A stretch of 64,000 nucleotides of DNA from Blastocladiella emersonii ATCC 22665 (taxonomy: Eukaryota > Blastocladiomycota > Blastocladiomycetes > Blastocladiales > Blastocladiaceae), in the NCBI GenBank assembly GCA_025594325.1, contig JANHCV010000001.1, positions 4,340,001 through 4,404,000 on the forward strand, in the 5' to 3' direction. Positions 13,350-24,400 of the stretch are shown one piece after another (the stretch's first letter is position 1; each line of letters begins with the position of its first letter). The position numbers and the translations under genes are program-made. The notes beneath the pieces are model-generated. The model saw only the letters and a list, made by a program, of their open reading frames with translations. It had not been told where the DNA came from and made no database searches.

Positions 13350-15133
13350 ATGGTCGCCACGACAACCGACGCTCACCATCACGGCCCCACCGCCACAACG
13401 ACAACCCCGCTCATCGCCGACTCGACCATGACCGCGAACCAGTCGCCATCACAGGGCGCCGTTCCCGACATTACGGCCAACCCCACGACGTTTGCGCGGG
13501 CCAAGGCCTTCTTCACGTCGCGGCAGGGCCGCATCTCGACGCTGCTTTCGCTGACGGGCTCCTTCTTCCTGGTCGAGCTGGTTGTCGGGCACATCTCGGG
13601 CTCGCTGGCGCTCGTCGCTGACGCCTGGCACATGCTGTCGGACGTGCTGTCGCTCGTCGTGGCGCTGTACGCGATCCGGCTCGCGAGCCGCACCACCTTC
13701 CACGCCAGCTTCTCGTACGGGTGGAGCCGCGCCGAGATTGTCGGCGCCCTCATCAACGGCGTGTTCCTGCTGGCGCTGTGCCTGACCATTGTGCTGGACG
13801 CGATCGAGCGCTTCTACAACCCCGAGGAGATCAAGAACCCGAAGCAGGTCCTCATCGTCGGCGCGATCGGCCTCGGCGTCAACATTCTCGGCCTGTTCCT
13901 CTTCCACGGTACGCGCTTATCGTGTCGCGAGATGTTGTGATGCATTCTGACTCTGAAGTGTGCGACATAGACCACGGCCACTCGCACGGCGGCCACTCGC
14001 ACGGCGGCCACTCGCACGGCGACGACGCACATGACCACGATCATGATCACGATCATGATCACGGCCACGACCACGCGTCTGCGCCAGCAACCGCCGGCGG
14101 CGACAGCAAGGCCACGCTCGCGGCGCCCGCCAAGCCGAGCGACGCCGTCTCGATCCGCTCGCACCAGTCGCGCGCCGCGTCGCTGCGCAGCACCGTCACC
14201 AACGGCGGCAACAACATGGACAGCGGCACCATCACGGGCGAGGGCCCCGCGTACCGCATCGTGCGCGTCGGGACCAAGGTGTCCATTGACCTCCAGGCCG
14301 CCAGCTCCTCTTCGTCGTCGGCGGACGCGCGCTCGATCCACCACAGCCCCGCCACGTCGCCCGTGCTCCGCGCACGCAGCCTCTCGACAACCTCGGGCAC
14401 AGCACGGGTCGCCGCCGACGAGGTCGCGCCGCTGCCACCCGTCCCGTCGATCCCCGACAAGGTGCTCCAGGCCGCGACCGACGCGGCGGCGCTGCAGCAC
14501 CAGGAGCGCGACCTCGAGGCCGGGCTGCCGCACGGCCATGCTCATGCTCACGACCACGCCAACGAGACCAGTGGAGACGGGCACTCGCACGACCTCAACA
14601 TGCGCGGCGTGTTCCTGCACGTGCTGGGCGACGCGCTCGGCTCGATCGCGGTCATGATCTCGGCGGGCGTGGCGCTGGCCATGATGGACCCCGTCACGGG
14701 CGAGGTGCCGCGGTGGGTCGTGTACCTCGACCCGCTCGTGTCGCTGGCCATTACGTGCCTGCTGCTCGCGGGCACCGTCCCGCTGGTGCGCCGCGCGTCG
14801 ACGATCCTGCTGCAGGTCGCGCCCGAGGGCCTCGACCTGCCCGCCATCCGGCGCAAGATCGGCGAGGTGCCCGGCGTCGTCGGCGTGCACGAGCTGCACG
14901 TGTGGCAGCTCGACAACGCCAAGTCGGTCGCCACGGTCCACATCGCGATGCTGCGCGACGCCGAGGCCGACTACGCGGCGACGGCGGCGGCGATCAAGAC
15001 GCTCCTGCACACGGTCGGGATCCATTCGACCACGGTGCAGCCCGAGTTTCTCGACGACGGCATGTCCGCGCACTGCCAGTACCGGTGCCCCGACCCGTGC
15101 GCCGTGTGCTGCGCCGACGAGAAGAAGAACTAG
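13350..15133 (+). CDS. ZRC1: Cation diffusion facilitator zinc transporter, vacuolar ZRC1/COT1/Zhf1 type
   Basis: Exons 13350-13908 and 13971-15133, phase 1, encode about 573 residues. The ATG at 13350 has a good context; an in-frame ATG at 13089 is judged too far upstream and lies in non-coding-like sequence. Transmembrane helix 2 carries the zinc site H94-x-x-x-D98 (DAWHMLSD) and helix 5 carries the second pair, H403-x-x-x-D407 (HVLGDALGS). Between TM4 and TM5 is a long cytosolic loop opening with His-Gly and His-Asp repeats, the usual metal-binding loop of fungal vacuolar zinc/H+ antiporters. A second short His cluster follows near residue 375. The C-terminal domain ends in a Cys-rich tail (CPDPCAVCC). 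The likely role is loading cytosolic zinc into the vacuole or secretory lumen; specificity for zinc rather than cobalt or cadmium is inferred from the family. The intron falls exactly at the start of the His loop. Confidence 0.93.
13971..14090 (+). repeat. His-rich codon repeat in the ZRC1 loop
   Basis: Tandem units encoding HGGHS (three copies near 13975-14015) are followed by alternating His-Asp codons with the DNA pattern catgatcacgat. This is low-complexity coding sequence whose copy number could vary between strains. Confidence 0.8.
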
Positions 15134-15304
15134 AGAAGAGTAGCTCTGTTGTACATAGATATCACGCGTGTTTCTCGTAATCAAGGCCCTGGAGTGTGAC
15201 AACTTGCGACTGCCGCCGTGGTCACGGTGCTCGCACAGCCAGATGCCCTGCCGCGTCCTGAGCGCGAGGCGGCCGTTCGAAATGGGAATCCGAGTCGTCA
15301 GCGA
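15119..15304. repeat. Diverged direct repeat, copy A
   Basis: This block starts in the last codons of the zinc transporter (gacgagaagaagaac) and runs through gttgtacatagatat into a segment matching the 3' end of the UPF0047 gene. It aligns in the same orientation with 17213-17412, with small indels. Shared stretches include ctcgcacagccagat and gcgaggcggccgttcga. Beyond the edges I see no further similarity. Confidence 0.8.
15190..15304 (-). pseudogene. Decayed 3' fragment of a UPF0047/YjbQ gene
   Basis: Read on the minus strand this segment encodes [10 protein letters not shown], then [15 protein letters not shown], almost the same as the last ~35 residues of the intact gene at 17288-17869. 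The Thr-Trp of the ETWQG motif has become Thr-Arg, and the final VVVTLQGA is scrambled by an indel, so the original stop is lost. No upstream exons of the family are present. It is a partial duplicate, not a functional gene. Confidence 0.8.
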
Positions 15305-16193
15305 GGAAGCTGCTTCGCGGCCGCGACATGACCAGTTGAATGCAGCGAAAGCCCAACTACTCAATCGTCACAGAGGTTGGACCGAAGAGTGCATCGCGCT
15401 GTCATGTCCTCACCATCTCGAGGGTCACATGCCATGGACGAAAGAAGGCGACTGAGGCAGCCGCGCAGACGCGCTGCCCGAATCGCAGCAAGCTAAACTA
15501 GCAACACATCCGATCCACAAAGGCATCGGCGAATCAAACCCGAGCAATAAAGTAGCACCATATCCACACTCCATGGTGGGCGAAGCCGTACCACATCCGC
15601 TGTCTTTACACGTCGCCATGATCGCTTGGCCGTCGTCAAGAAGCCCGCGCCTCTGCCACAGACGCGGCTCATACGGGACGGATAGGGGGTGTGCGCGGTG
15701 GAACAAGCTAGGAATTGACGCAACAACGGATGTCATTCGCTCTTGAGGTGAGAGAGCGAGGGGATGGCCGGGGATCCGGCCGGTATTTGAGGGGCCGGGG
15801 CGGGTCCGCGAGCGCTCAACGTTGCACCGAGTGTTGACTCGGGCCACGGGATACCCTCACGCCTCGTAACTGTGTCCCGCAGTGGCGCTGAGATGATTTT
15901 TGGTCGCTGGGAGATGATGCTCGTGGTGGGGGAGACGCGTCTCGCACTTGGGCGGAGACAAAACGTGATTTCGCGACGCGTCGTTGCGCCACGCCGGGTT
16001 GGCGCCGCCACCGCGAGCTTGGATGCTGCAGCTCCGGTGTGCGTTAGTTTCTACCTCATGGACACAAGTACTTGTACGCGTATCGCTATCGTCAAAGGGC
16101 AGCTCTACCCTTTGGCCGACGTCAATGGTGCCGTCCATCATCAAGTAAAGTCGTCTTTATCACAATCAAAAGCTCCGTCTACTCACCGCGCCT
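15305..16193. other. Low-coding segment between the direct repeats, no gene seen
   Basis: This part is visibly less GC-rich than its neighbours. Its open frames (for example 15425-15847 on the minus strand) have no third-position G/C bias and match nothing I recognise. It may belong to the segment introduced together with the gene relic at 16194-17208. Confidence 0.5.
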
Positions 16194-17208
16194 GGTCTCG
16201 CGCTTGCGGCTGCGCGTGCACTTGATGCGGTACTTTTTGAGGTTCCCGTATCGATCTACAAGAAGAGAACGCGTCAGCCCTGCATCGCACACACCCCCGG
16301 ATCGCGATACACGTACGCTCAAACGCGGCCTCGTGGCAATCCACGACCACGGACGTGAACTCGAGCGTGCTGATCGTTCATCCGCTCGAGAGCCCGAACA
16401 GCGGCACGGCAAACTCGATGCGGCCGTCGACGAGCGCGCCGCCAAACTCGTGGTCGCCCGCGTGCTCCTCGCCGTGGGCGACGCCGCCGCGGACACCGGG
16501 ATACGTCGTGCTCTTGCCGTCCTGGATGCAGAAGAAGCGGAAGCGCGCCTTGAATCGGAGCGGACGGGTCGCGTCGAGCTGGCCGACACCGCCGATCAGG
16601 ACGAGCGCGAGCGGGACCTCGAACATGTTGCCCGGGTTGTACAGCTTGCCCGTGACGCCCTCGACAAAGGATGCGGCGAGGTTCGACTCGAGCGCCCAGG
16701 TCGGGAAGGACGGCGAGGGGAGCGGCATAGCCGCGGCGGCAAAGTTGGTGAGGGGGATCGTGACGGGCGGAGACGGTGCGGGAAGCGTCGGTGGAAGCGG
16801 CAAGGCCATGGACATGTCCAATGGGGAAGGAAGCGGATTGAGGAGCGACAAGAGAAACGCGCGGAGGGTCGCGTCATGGACGACGCCAGTGTAGGTCGCG
16901 GCAGCCGGCACGACGCCAGGCTGCGCGGCACCAAACGGCGGCATAGGGCAGACCGAGAGCGTCACCGAGTAAGTCGGCTGCGGTGGGGGCGGAGTGGGGA
17001 GGTAGGGGAGGAACGGAGCGCCGCCGTGCCAGGTGGTATCGATGGGGCTCGGCGCAACGAACGAGTGCGGAGGAGCGGGTTCCAGGCTTGGGGAGGGGGT
17101 AGGGTAGTAGACGGCCGCGCCGCTGCCCGCGGAGGAAAAAGTCGAGGCGGAGGCGCCACTCGAGGCCGACTCGAACGGCTGCTGCGATCCAGTTGTCCCG
17201 AGCAGCAA
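16194..17208 (-). pseudogene. Unidentified gene, 5'-incomplete and interrupted by an in-frame TGA
   Basis: A minus-strand frame with clear coding bias runs from about 17208 to 16381. Its N-terminal half is rich in Pro, Ser and Ala; a folded-looking part (GNMFEVPLALVLIGGVG, then RFKARFRFFCIQDGKS) follows. After VPLFGLSSG comes TGA (16378-16380). The same frame then continues with the same bias (TISTLEFTSVVVDCHEAAFE) to a canonical intron (GTACGT, branch CTGAC, TTGTAG; about 16254-16313) and a last exon with basic C-terminus KKYRIKCTRSRKRETRRGE ending near 16194. No ATG opens the frame before 16944, and upstream sequence meets the UPF0047 3' region at once. I read it as a truncated gene or relic. 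Alternatives are a small intron that removes the TGA, or genuine termination at 16378. I cannot name the family. Confidence 0.5.
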
Positions 17209-17212
17209 GGCC

Positions 17213-17412
17213 AGGTCGAGAAGAAGAAGTAAGCCGGTGTTGTGTTGTACATAGATATCGCGTGTTCCTTTCTACTAGCAACCAGGCTCAGGCGCCCTGG
17301 AGAGTGACAACGACCTTGCGACTGCCGCCGCGGTCGCGGTGCTCGCACAGCCAGATACCCTGCCACGTCTCGAGCGCGAGGCGGCCGTTCGAGATAGGGA
17401 TCGTCAGCGACG
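17213..17412. repeat. Diverged direct repeat, copy B
   Basis: This is the partner of 15119-15304 in the same orientation. It covers the gtcgagaagaagaag stretch, the shared gttgtacatagatat block and the terminal exon of the UPF0047 gene up to about its SLTIPISNG codons. The two copies bracket about 1.9 kb. Confidence 0.8.
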
Positions 17413-17869
17413 CGCCCATGAGGCTCGACTTGACGTGGCCGGGCTACGAGCGAGGTTCAAGCAGGGTCAGGTTCGCCGTGGCGAGCATGTGAAGCGCGCG
17501 ACGGCCGTACCATGTCGTCGGGACCCTCGTCCGTGTGCACGTAGGGCGCGTCCTCGGGAACGATCCGGTTCAGCATCATCTCTAGGGCGCTTCCGTGTCA
17601 GAATCCAGGGGCAGCCAAGGTCCTCGACGGCCGGGCGCGTACCCATGTCCTTGCGTTCACTGTGCACTGCATGTCAGTCAGACCCGCATCAGACCCTCTC
17701 CGGTACAGCCCGTACGCGTCAGACTCGCGCTCGTGTGCTGGATGAAAATGTTGGCGAGGCCGACCTTGAACTTGCGCAGGTCGGTGCTCACAGCGCGCTC
17801 GATCTCGGTCGTGACGAGGTGGCACCCGCGGGCGCGCGGCTGCAGGCCAGCGGTCTTCTGTGCCCACAT
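17288..17869 (-). CDS. UPF0047/YjbQ family protein
   Basis: Four exons: 17716-17869, 17643-17666, 17511-17581 and 17288-17443, giving about 134 residues. Recognisable family blocks are MWAQKTAGL then [12 protein letters not shown] at the start, [47 protein letters not shown], and the C-terminal [17 protein letters not shown] followed by [13 protein letters not shown]. Bacterial members can replace thiamine-phosphate synthase in vivo; the physiological role in fungi is unclear. The product is about 8 residues short: after SLTL the usual N-E-N loop is absent, and the 24-nt second exon instead yields HSERKDME. Either the splicing differs from this model or the gene is itself partly decayed. It ends convergently toward the disturbed segment and shares a 159-bp gap with divergent RAD4. 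Confidence 0.75.
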
Positions 17870-18028
17870 CTTTACTTGATCAGCTTCGTAGGTTTCTGTA
17901 GGGGAGAGAGAGAACCGTCCGCGGACCCGCGCGCCGGCTGTTCAGTCTCCGATCGGCCGGCTCGACTCATCGCTGCCCCGGCCCGCTTCCCCTCTCCCTT
18001 CCTCAACGGATCGAATGAACCTGTCGCA

Positions 18029-20650
18029 ATGGAACACAATGGATTATCCGGGCGCCCGAGGGACGACGACAGCGGGTCGCGCGACGGCGAGGAGCCGCCG
18101 CTGAAGCGGCTGCGATGGGACGAGTCCGATGGTGAGGACGACGCGGCGCCGTTTGTCTTCGAGTCCGATGCAGACGGCAGCGACGACGATGACGAGGAAG
18201 AGGAGACGTGGGAGGAGGTCGCCGTCCCACCCGCACCCGCACCAGAAGCGCCAGCGGTCGCCGCGTCTGACAGCGCTCCCACCGATGGCGCAGCACCGCC
18301 CTCCTCCGACTCGGACTCCGACGACGAGCCCATGGACTGGGCGCCCGTCGGGTTCCCGATCAACCCGCTGCCGCCGCCGGCCGCGCCGGTCCCCGAGTCC
18401 AACGTCGGCGCCGAGGGCCTGCAGATCGTCCTCGACATTGCGCCCGAGGACGCCGACGGCACGGCCAAGAAGCCCAAGCGGCGCGCCATCACCAAGGCCG
18501 ACCGCCTCGAGCGGCTCGCGCTGCACCGCGCCCACCTGCTCGCGCTGCTCGCGACCGCGCACTACGGCAAGTGGGCGACCGAGTCGCCGCTCGTCCACGC
18601 GGTTCTCGCGTCCATGCTCCCCGAGTCGGTCCTGGCGCGCAGTGGGGTCGACGCGAGCGGCCCGGCGCAGCAGGTGCGCCTCCGCCCGCTCATCGTCTGG
18701 TTCCGCGAGACGTTTACTGCGGATCCGTGGTGCGCGTACCCGACCGACTCGGACGTCATGGACCCCGAGCGGCCAAGCGTCCCGGTCGGCGCGCTGCTCG
18801 ACGCCGCCGAAGCGCGCCGCGGCCACCACGACACCCTGACTCTGCTGTTCGCCGCGCTCCTGTGCCACCTCCGCGTCCCGCACCGCCTCGCCGTCGGTCT
18901 CGCACCCGTCCCGCTGTCGTTCGAGGGCGAGCTGCGGCTGCCCACCGAAGACGGCGAGGCCAGTGCATCCGGCGACGGCCGCGTCACGCCCGAGTCCACC
19001 GCGCGGCCGCGCGAGGTTCTCGCCGCCAAATCTTCCGGGCGATACCCGCTGTCGTTCGTGATTGAGCGCCCGACGGGCGACGACCCGCCGCAGTGGGTCC
19101 CGCTGCACCTCCACCACGTCGCGGCGTCCGAGGCGGGCGGGCCGCGGCCGTACCGCGTGCCGCCGCTCCCAACGGCTAAGAGCGCGGCCACCCCGCCGCT
19201 GGCGTCGTTCATCGCGGGGTTCGGCACGCGCGGGCCCGCGTACGTCGTCGCGCTCGTCCCACCGGCGGGCGACGGCGCGATCCGGCTCCACGGCCTGCGT
19301 GACGTCTCGGTGCGGTACCTGACGGGCGGGCGGAAGGTCGAGGACAAGAAGCGGCGGGTCCCGCTCGACGACGCATGGTGGCTGCGCGTGTGTCGCTCGC
19401 GCGACGAGGCCCGCGCACCAACACCTGCCGGCGCAGCCGGCGCCGCTCCCTCCACCGCCGGCGCCTCGTCCAGCGCGTCAGCCTCGCTCGTCGAGGACCA
19501 GCAGCTGCTCGAGCAGCTCCTCAAGGCGCCGCTGCCGACGCGGCTCGGCGACTACAAGGACCACCGGCTGTACGCGCTCGAGCGGCATCTGAAAAGGTCG
19601 GAGGTGATCCACCCGAAGACGCCCGTGCTCGGCAAGATCAAGGGCGAGCCCATCTACCCGCGCACCAACGTGCACACGGTGCGGTCGCGCGAGGCGTGGC
19701 TGCGCAATGACGGGCTCGCGGTCAAGGATGGGGAGGAGCCCGTCGCCATGGCCAAGGGCCGCGGGCCCGAGGGCAAGGAGCAGCCGCTGTTCGGCGCGTG
19801 GCAGACCACGGCGTACGAGTCCGCAGCCGTCGATCCGAATACGGGCGAGGTGCCCAAGAACCAGTTCGGCAACGTCGAGCTGTTCCACCCGCGCATGCTG
19901 CCGCGCGGCGGCGTTCACGTCACCTGTACGCTTTACTGGTGATGGCTTGAGCTCTTATCACTCACAACTCCTTGTGCGCGTGTAGTCAAGGGCGCGAAAC
20001 AGCTCGCACGGCATCTCGGCATCGACTTTGCTGACGCCGTAGTGGGCTTCGACTTCAAGCGTGGCGGGCTCACGGTCCCGGCGATCCACGGCATCGTGGT
20101 TGCCGAGTACGCGGTGCCGCTGCTCCGCGAGGCGTCGGCCAACCTCGCCGCCGTCGAGGCCGAGGAGGCCCTGGCCGAGCGGTCGCGCCGCGCGATCCAG
20201 CGGTGGGGCAAGTTTGCGTTCATGCTCATGTCGCGCCAACGCGTCCAGAACCTGTTCTCGATGACCGGCGCCATGCCCAGCGTAATCTCAAGCGCAGCGG
20301 TGGCAGCCGGGCAGCGGGAGGCTGGCGGCGTGGACGAGGACTCGATGGAGGTCGAGGAGGAGCCACCTGCGTCGCCACCGCGGCGGTCAGTTCGCGCTCG
20401 GCCAGCATCTCTCACTGCTCTCGTTGACGCGAGTGATGCGGGGAGCACCAGCGACGACAGCGCAAGCGAGGCCGAGGTCCCGCCATCTTCGTCGTCAGAC
20501 GAGAGCGAGGACGACGGCGAGGAGGACTTTGACGATCCAGATCTCGGGCCGCGGGTTCGCCGCCAACGAGGCCCGGCCGGCCGACGTGCCGCTCCGGCGC
20601 GTGCACCTTCCGACGACGACGATGACCTCGGAGGAGGATTCATGCTCTAG
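18029..20650 (+). CDS. RAD4: Rad4/XPC nucleotide excision repair damage-recognition protein
   Basis: Exons 18029-19925 and 19986-20650, phase 1, encode about 853 residues. An acidic, disordered N-terminus with a basic KRLRW patch leads into the transglutaminase-like domain (LHRAHLLALLATAHYGKW, then RGHHDTLTLLFAALLCHLRVPHR). Its second half carries AYVVALVPPAGDG and VRYLTGGRKVEDKKRRV. The beta-hairpin domains follow: LPTRLGDYKDHRLYALERHL with HPKTPVLGKIKGE (BHD1), PLFGAWQTTAYES (BHD2) and NVELFHPRMLPRGGVHV, which continues across the intron into FKGAKQLARHLGIDFADAV (BHD3). The tail is an acidic Ser/Asp-rich stretch. The family binds helix-distorting DNA lesions with Rad23 and recruits TFIIH in the nucleus; Rad23 partnership is family knowledge. 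Confidence 0.95.
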
Positions 20651-20839
20651 CTGTCCAATACACCTACCGTACCATGCCTTCCCCTCGACGCGAGTCGTTT
20701 CAGCCCACTGCGCCACTCAGCTGACGGAATCGCATCGTGGCGGCGCGCTCGCGATGTCGCCGTTCGGTCGACCGTTTGGATCGGCGACGGCAACCATGCC
20801 CCTTCTCCCTGAACGAGCTCTTGCAGTACCACGCAGCCC

Positions 20840-21369
20840 ATGTATCTCAGACGAGCCGCAACGTTCCACGCCGCCGTCACTCGCCTTGCCCCCACCCGTC
20901 CCGTGTCCCTGCCAGCCTCCACGCGTTACGCCACCATGACCACCACGTCCGCGAACACGAACACCAACGGATCGGGGTCCGCCGCCTCGGTCTCGGAACC
21001 ATGGGCCGAGGCCCATGCCAAGGCGCTTGCCGTACGCTCCTCCTCTCTGCTCAGCGCGTCTCCATCACGGCGCTGATCACCTCGCGGTCTAACTAGGCCG
21101 ACTTGGAGACGTACAAGGACCCCGCGACGGGCTACTCGGTCTTCACCGAGGTGTCGCACCGCAAGCGCGGGTACTGCTGCGGCAACAAGTGCCGGCACTG
21201 CCCGTACGACAACCGCAACGTCGGAAAGCCCGAGCAGCTGGCTGCCGACAAGCGCGCGGCGGCCGCGGCCAAGCGCGAGGAGCGCCGCAAGCTCGAGGCT
21301 GCTGGGATCAAGAGGCCGGCGGCGACAGCGGCGGCGAGCGACGATTCGGACGAGGATATGACGTGGTAA
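20840..21369 (+). CDS. Small CxxC-type protein, DUF5522-like, possible mitochondrial targeting
   Basis: Exons 20840-21031 and 21097-21369 give 154 residues, or 122 if translation starts at the in-frame ATG at 20936. The core is ETYKDPATGYSVFTEVSHRK then RGYCCGNKCRHCPY, a short Cys-rich motif of the kind grouped as DUF5522, followed by a Lys/Ala/Arg helical tail and an acidic end (DSDEDMTW). The extra N-terminus from 20840 (MYLRRAATFHAAVTRLAP) is basic, hydroxylated and free of acidic residues, like a mitochondrial presequence. The second ATG has the better context (caccatga). Function is not known to me. The spacing of the Cys and His residues (C-C, C-x-x-C) suggests metal or iron-sulfur binding, but that is inference. 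Confidence 0.75.
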
Positions 21370-21449
21370 CAACGGGTTTATTAGTAGCAGATGAAGTGAA
21401 GGTATCGTCAGAATCGATGGTTGATGCGCCGCGCGCCGGCGCGACGGGA

Positions 21450-24400
21450 TCACCGCTCGCGCTTCGGACACACGATGCCGCACGGCTTGTACATCTTGAG
21501 GATGAAGTGCGCGTTGCGCAGGTTCTTGCACACGGCCGTGAGGAACACGGACTCGCCGTAGTCGAAGCGCAGGTGGATGTCTACACACACACGCGCCCAT
21601 CGTCCGTCAGTCAGTCCCCGCTCACCCTACTACACCCGGAACCCGAAACCCGAAAACGTACGGCTGCGGACCCAGTATCCCTTCCACAGCGCCTGGAGCC
21701 GCGTGGCTGCCGCGTGCCGCGTGCGGATCTTCTGCGCGCGGACGCGCCGCATGCGGATCTCGCGCCACATGCTCTGGATGCGGATCGCCGCGTGCAGCTG
21801 CAGAAGGCCCGTGCGATGCCGCACGAGCGACTTGCCGAGCGCCGACAGCCGCGCGCGAATGTCCGGCCGCAGCACCGAGCGTAGCATGTACCCGCGCCAC
21901 ACGCGCTGGATCGTGGTCGCTGCGTGGTATTGCTACGAGAGGCATCGGCGAGGTGTGAGCCGCGAAGTTGCCCATGCACGCGCGCAAGATGTACCTTGTT
22001 CCGCGTCTTGGCCTCCTGCAGGCGCTGGTACAGCGGGCGCCACCACTGCTGGATGCGGACCGCGGCCTTGGTGAGCAGCTCGAGCTTCTTGCGGAACCGC
22101 GACGCGAACGGCGAGTTGCGGAAGTGGGCCCAGTCGCGGAACTTGTTCTGGATCGTTCGCGCGGCCTGGTGCAGCTCGGTGATGGGCCGGTTGTACCGCA
22201 GCCGCAGCAGGGCGACCCCGAGGTACAGCTTGATGCGCCAGTTGCGCTGGATGATGTGCGCGGCCGCGTTCTTGACGGCGCGGATCCGGTTCAGCTTGCG
22301 CCGCGCCATGCGCTGGATCCGGATCGCCGCCGCCGTCTGCGCCTCGAGCAGCGCGCGCCGCCACCGCCGCCCGCGGAACACGCGCCACGCGCGCTGGATC
22401 TTGGTCGCCGCCAGCGAACGCTTGTACACGGACGGCGGGAACTGCGACCACGACCGGTCCTCCTCCGATGCGATCGACGCGCGGAAGTGGTTCTTCTCCA
22501 GCGCCAGTTGCACCCGCTCGTCCTCCTCGGGGAGCACCGCGCGGTCGCGGCTGCTCGCGTCGCCGCCGAGCGCGCCGCCGGCTCCACCCGCACCGCCGCC
22601 GAGTCCGCCCGCACCGGTCCCGGCGCCCGACGTGGTCGTGAGGTTGGCGTCGTCGAGGATCGACGCGGCGTGGTCGGGCCGCGATGTCGGCGTCGCGAGG
22701 TACTCGTTGAGCGAGTACGCGTCGACGAGGTACGCGAACGGGTACAGCCCGAAATTGACGCGCATGTCGACGGCGTCAGCCGCGCTGGCCCCGTTGAGCG
22801 CGAACATGGGCACCAGCAGCTGCGTCTGGATCAGTTGGACCTGCCGCGTCTGGTCGTCGGGCGCGTAGTGTTCGGCGCCGTCGCCGAACGCGATGTCCAG
22901 GACCTGCCCGTCAAACACGAGCGCAATGGTCCCCGCGGCGACATCCACGAGCACGCCGTACGTACACATGACGGACCCGGTGGCGTCAAGCCCCGCGAGC
23001 TCGTGCTGCGAGACGAGCTGCGCGAACGAGCTGCGGAGCGAGTCGTTGGACCCGGACCCGGACGCGGATCCGCGCCCGAGGAGCAGCGGGTTTGCGCCCT
23101 CCATGTACCGCGTGGGGAGGCCCATGAAGTACACGTTCCCGTCGAACGAGATGCCCATGGACTCGTCGAGCATGCCCGGGTACCCCGAATCGCTCGTCCC
23201 CGGCGCAGCGCCCGGCCGGAACACGTCGAACCCGACGCGCCACGCGGTCCGCTCGCGCACCGTGAACTCGAAGTAGAACCGGCACGTGTGCTGCAGCTTG
23301 CGCGCCATGGCGTACAGCACGTTGGCCGCGAACGTGGCCGAGCGCGGGTTCGACGCCGCGTTGGTCGTCGCGCCGGTTACGCCAGCGGCAGCGGGCGCCT
23401 GTCCGTTGGCCGTGGCCGCCGCCGCCGCCGCATCCTCCTGCACGTCGTACCCGAGCGCGAGCAGCTTGTGGCGCAGCACGCCCTGCGCGTACAGCGGGTA
23501 CGCGATCACGTCGGCCAGGACAAAGTGGCCCGGGTGCACAAGGTCGGCGGTGCGCGCCAGCAGGTGCATGAACGACGTCGTCGTGTCGCCCGTGTCGCGC
23601 GCCTGCTCGACGGTGCGCAGCGCGGACTGGACTAGCTCGAGCTCGATGGGTCGCGAGAAGGCGTGCGCGCGCAGGGCGCCGCGGGTCGCGCGAACGCAGC
23701 CCCAGGCGAGCGGGTCGGGGCGGTTTGGCTGTAGGCCAAAGTCGAGGCGGCTCGAGTGCAAGAAGACGACTTCGGAGTCGTTGGCGCCGACGAGGAACAC
23801 CTTACTACGGAATGGGGAGGGCGAGGTCAGTTCGGCCGAGGGTCGTCGCTGCGGGACGATGGCCGCTGTACCGCGACAGGATTCCCGTCACGTCGTCGTT
23901 GCCGACAAAGCCCCACGCGATGCCGTCCTTGAGGTACGTGACGCAGTTGTTGCGCTCCGTGGCGTTGACGAGGTCGAGCGTGGTGCGCGAGATCAGGTCG
24001 CCGAGATTGTGCATGATCCCGGCGCTACACGCCACGCGGGCAGGTGAGATTGAGCACGTTGCAAGGCCGTTAGAGGGCTGCAAACCCGTGGCGGAACATG
24101 GTCCGCAGCTCGCGCTTGGTGATGAGCCGGCGGTTCCAGATCTGCTGGAGAAACTCGTCCTTGTGTGCCTGGATTAGGTTGCCCAGCTCTACGCTCGCCG
24201 TCAGTGTTGCGGTTTGTGCAAGTGTTCAGCGAGCGGCATACCCTTTTCATCACCAATCTTGGACATGATGCGGCTTTTGAGCAGCGAGGTGCGGACGCCC
24301 TGGTTGATGATGGCGGCCATAGCCTCGGTGTTGAAGTGGTCCATGAGCTCCTCGTCCTCGGCCTGGTCCATCGAGTTCTACAGAACGGGACGAGGGACGG

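Noticed and set aside
15279..15300. Possible tRNA T-loop (gttcgaaatgggaatcc)
   Set aside because: No matching acceptor stem, anticodon arm or B-box spacing around it. The bases belong to the UPF0047-derived repeat.
16072..17232. Plus-strand 386-codon frame over the unidentified minus gene
   Set aside because: Arg/Glu/Gly-rich shadow of the minus frame. The canonical splice signals and third-position bias are on the minus strand. Only its end (gagaagaagaagtaa) is of interest, as part of the direct repeat.
15119..17412. Direct repeats as LTRs of a retrotransposon
   Set aside because: The repeats consist of host gene 3' ends, and the interior has no gag/pol, primer-binding site or polypurine tract that I can see.
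21968..23635. Plus-strand 555-codon frame opposite the SPRY/IQ gene
   Set aside because: Arg/Val/Glu-rich shadow. The SPRY and IQ motifs with consistent splicing are on the minus strand.
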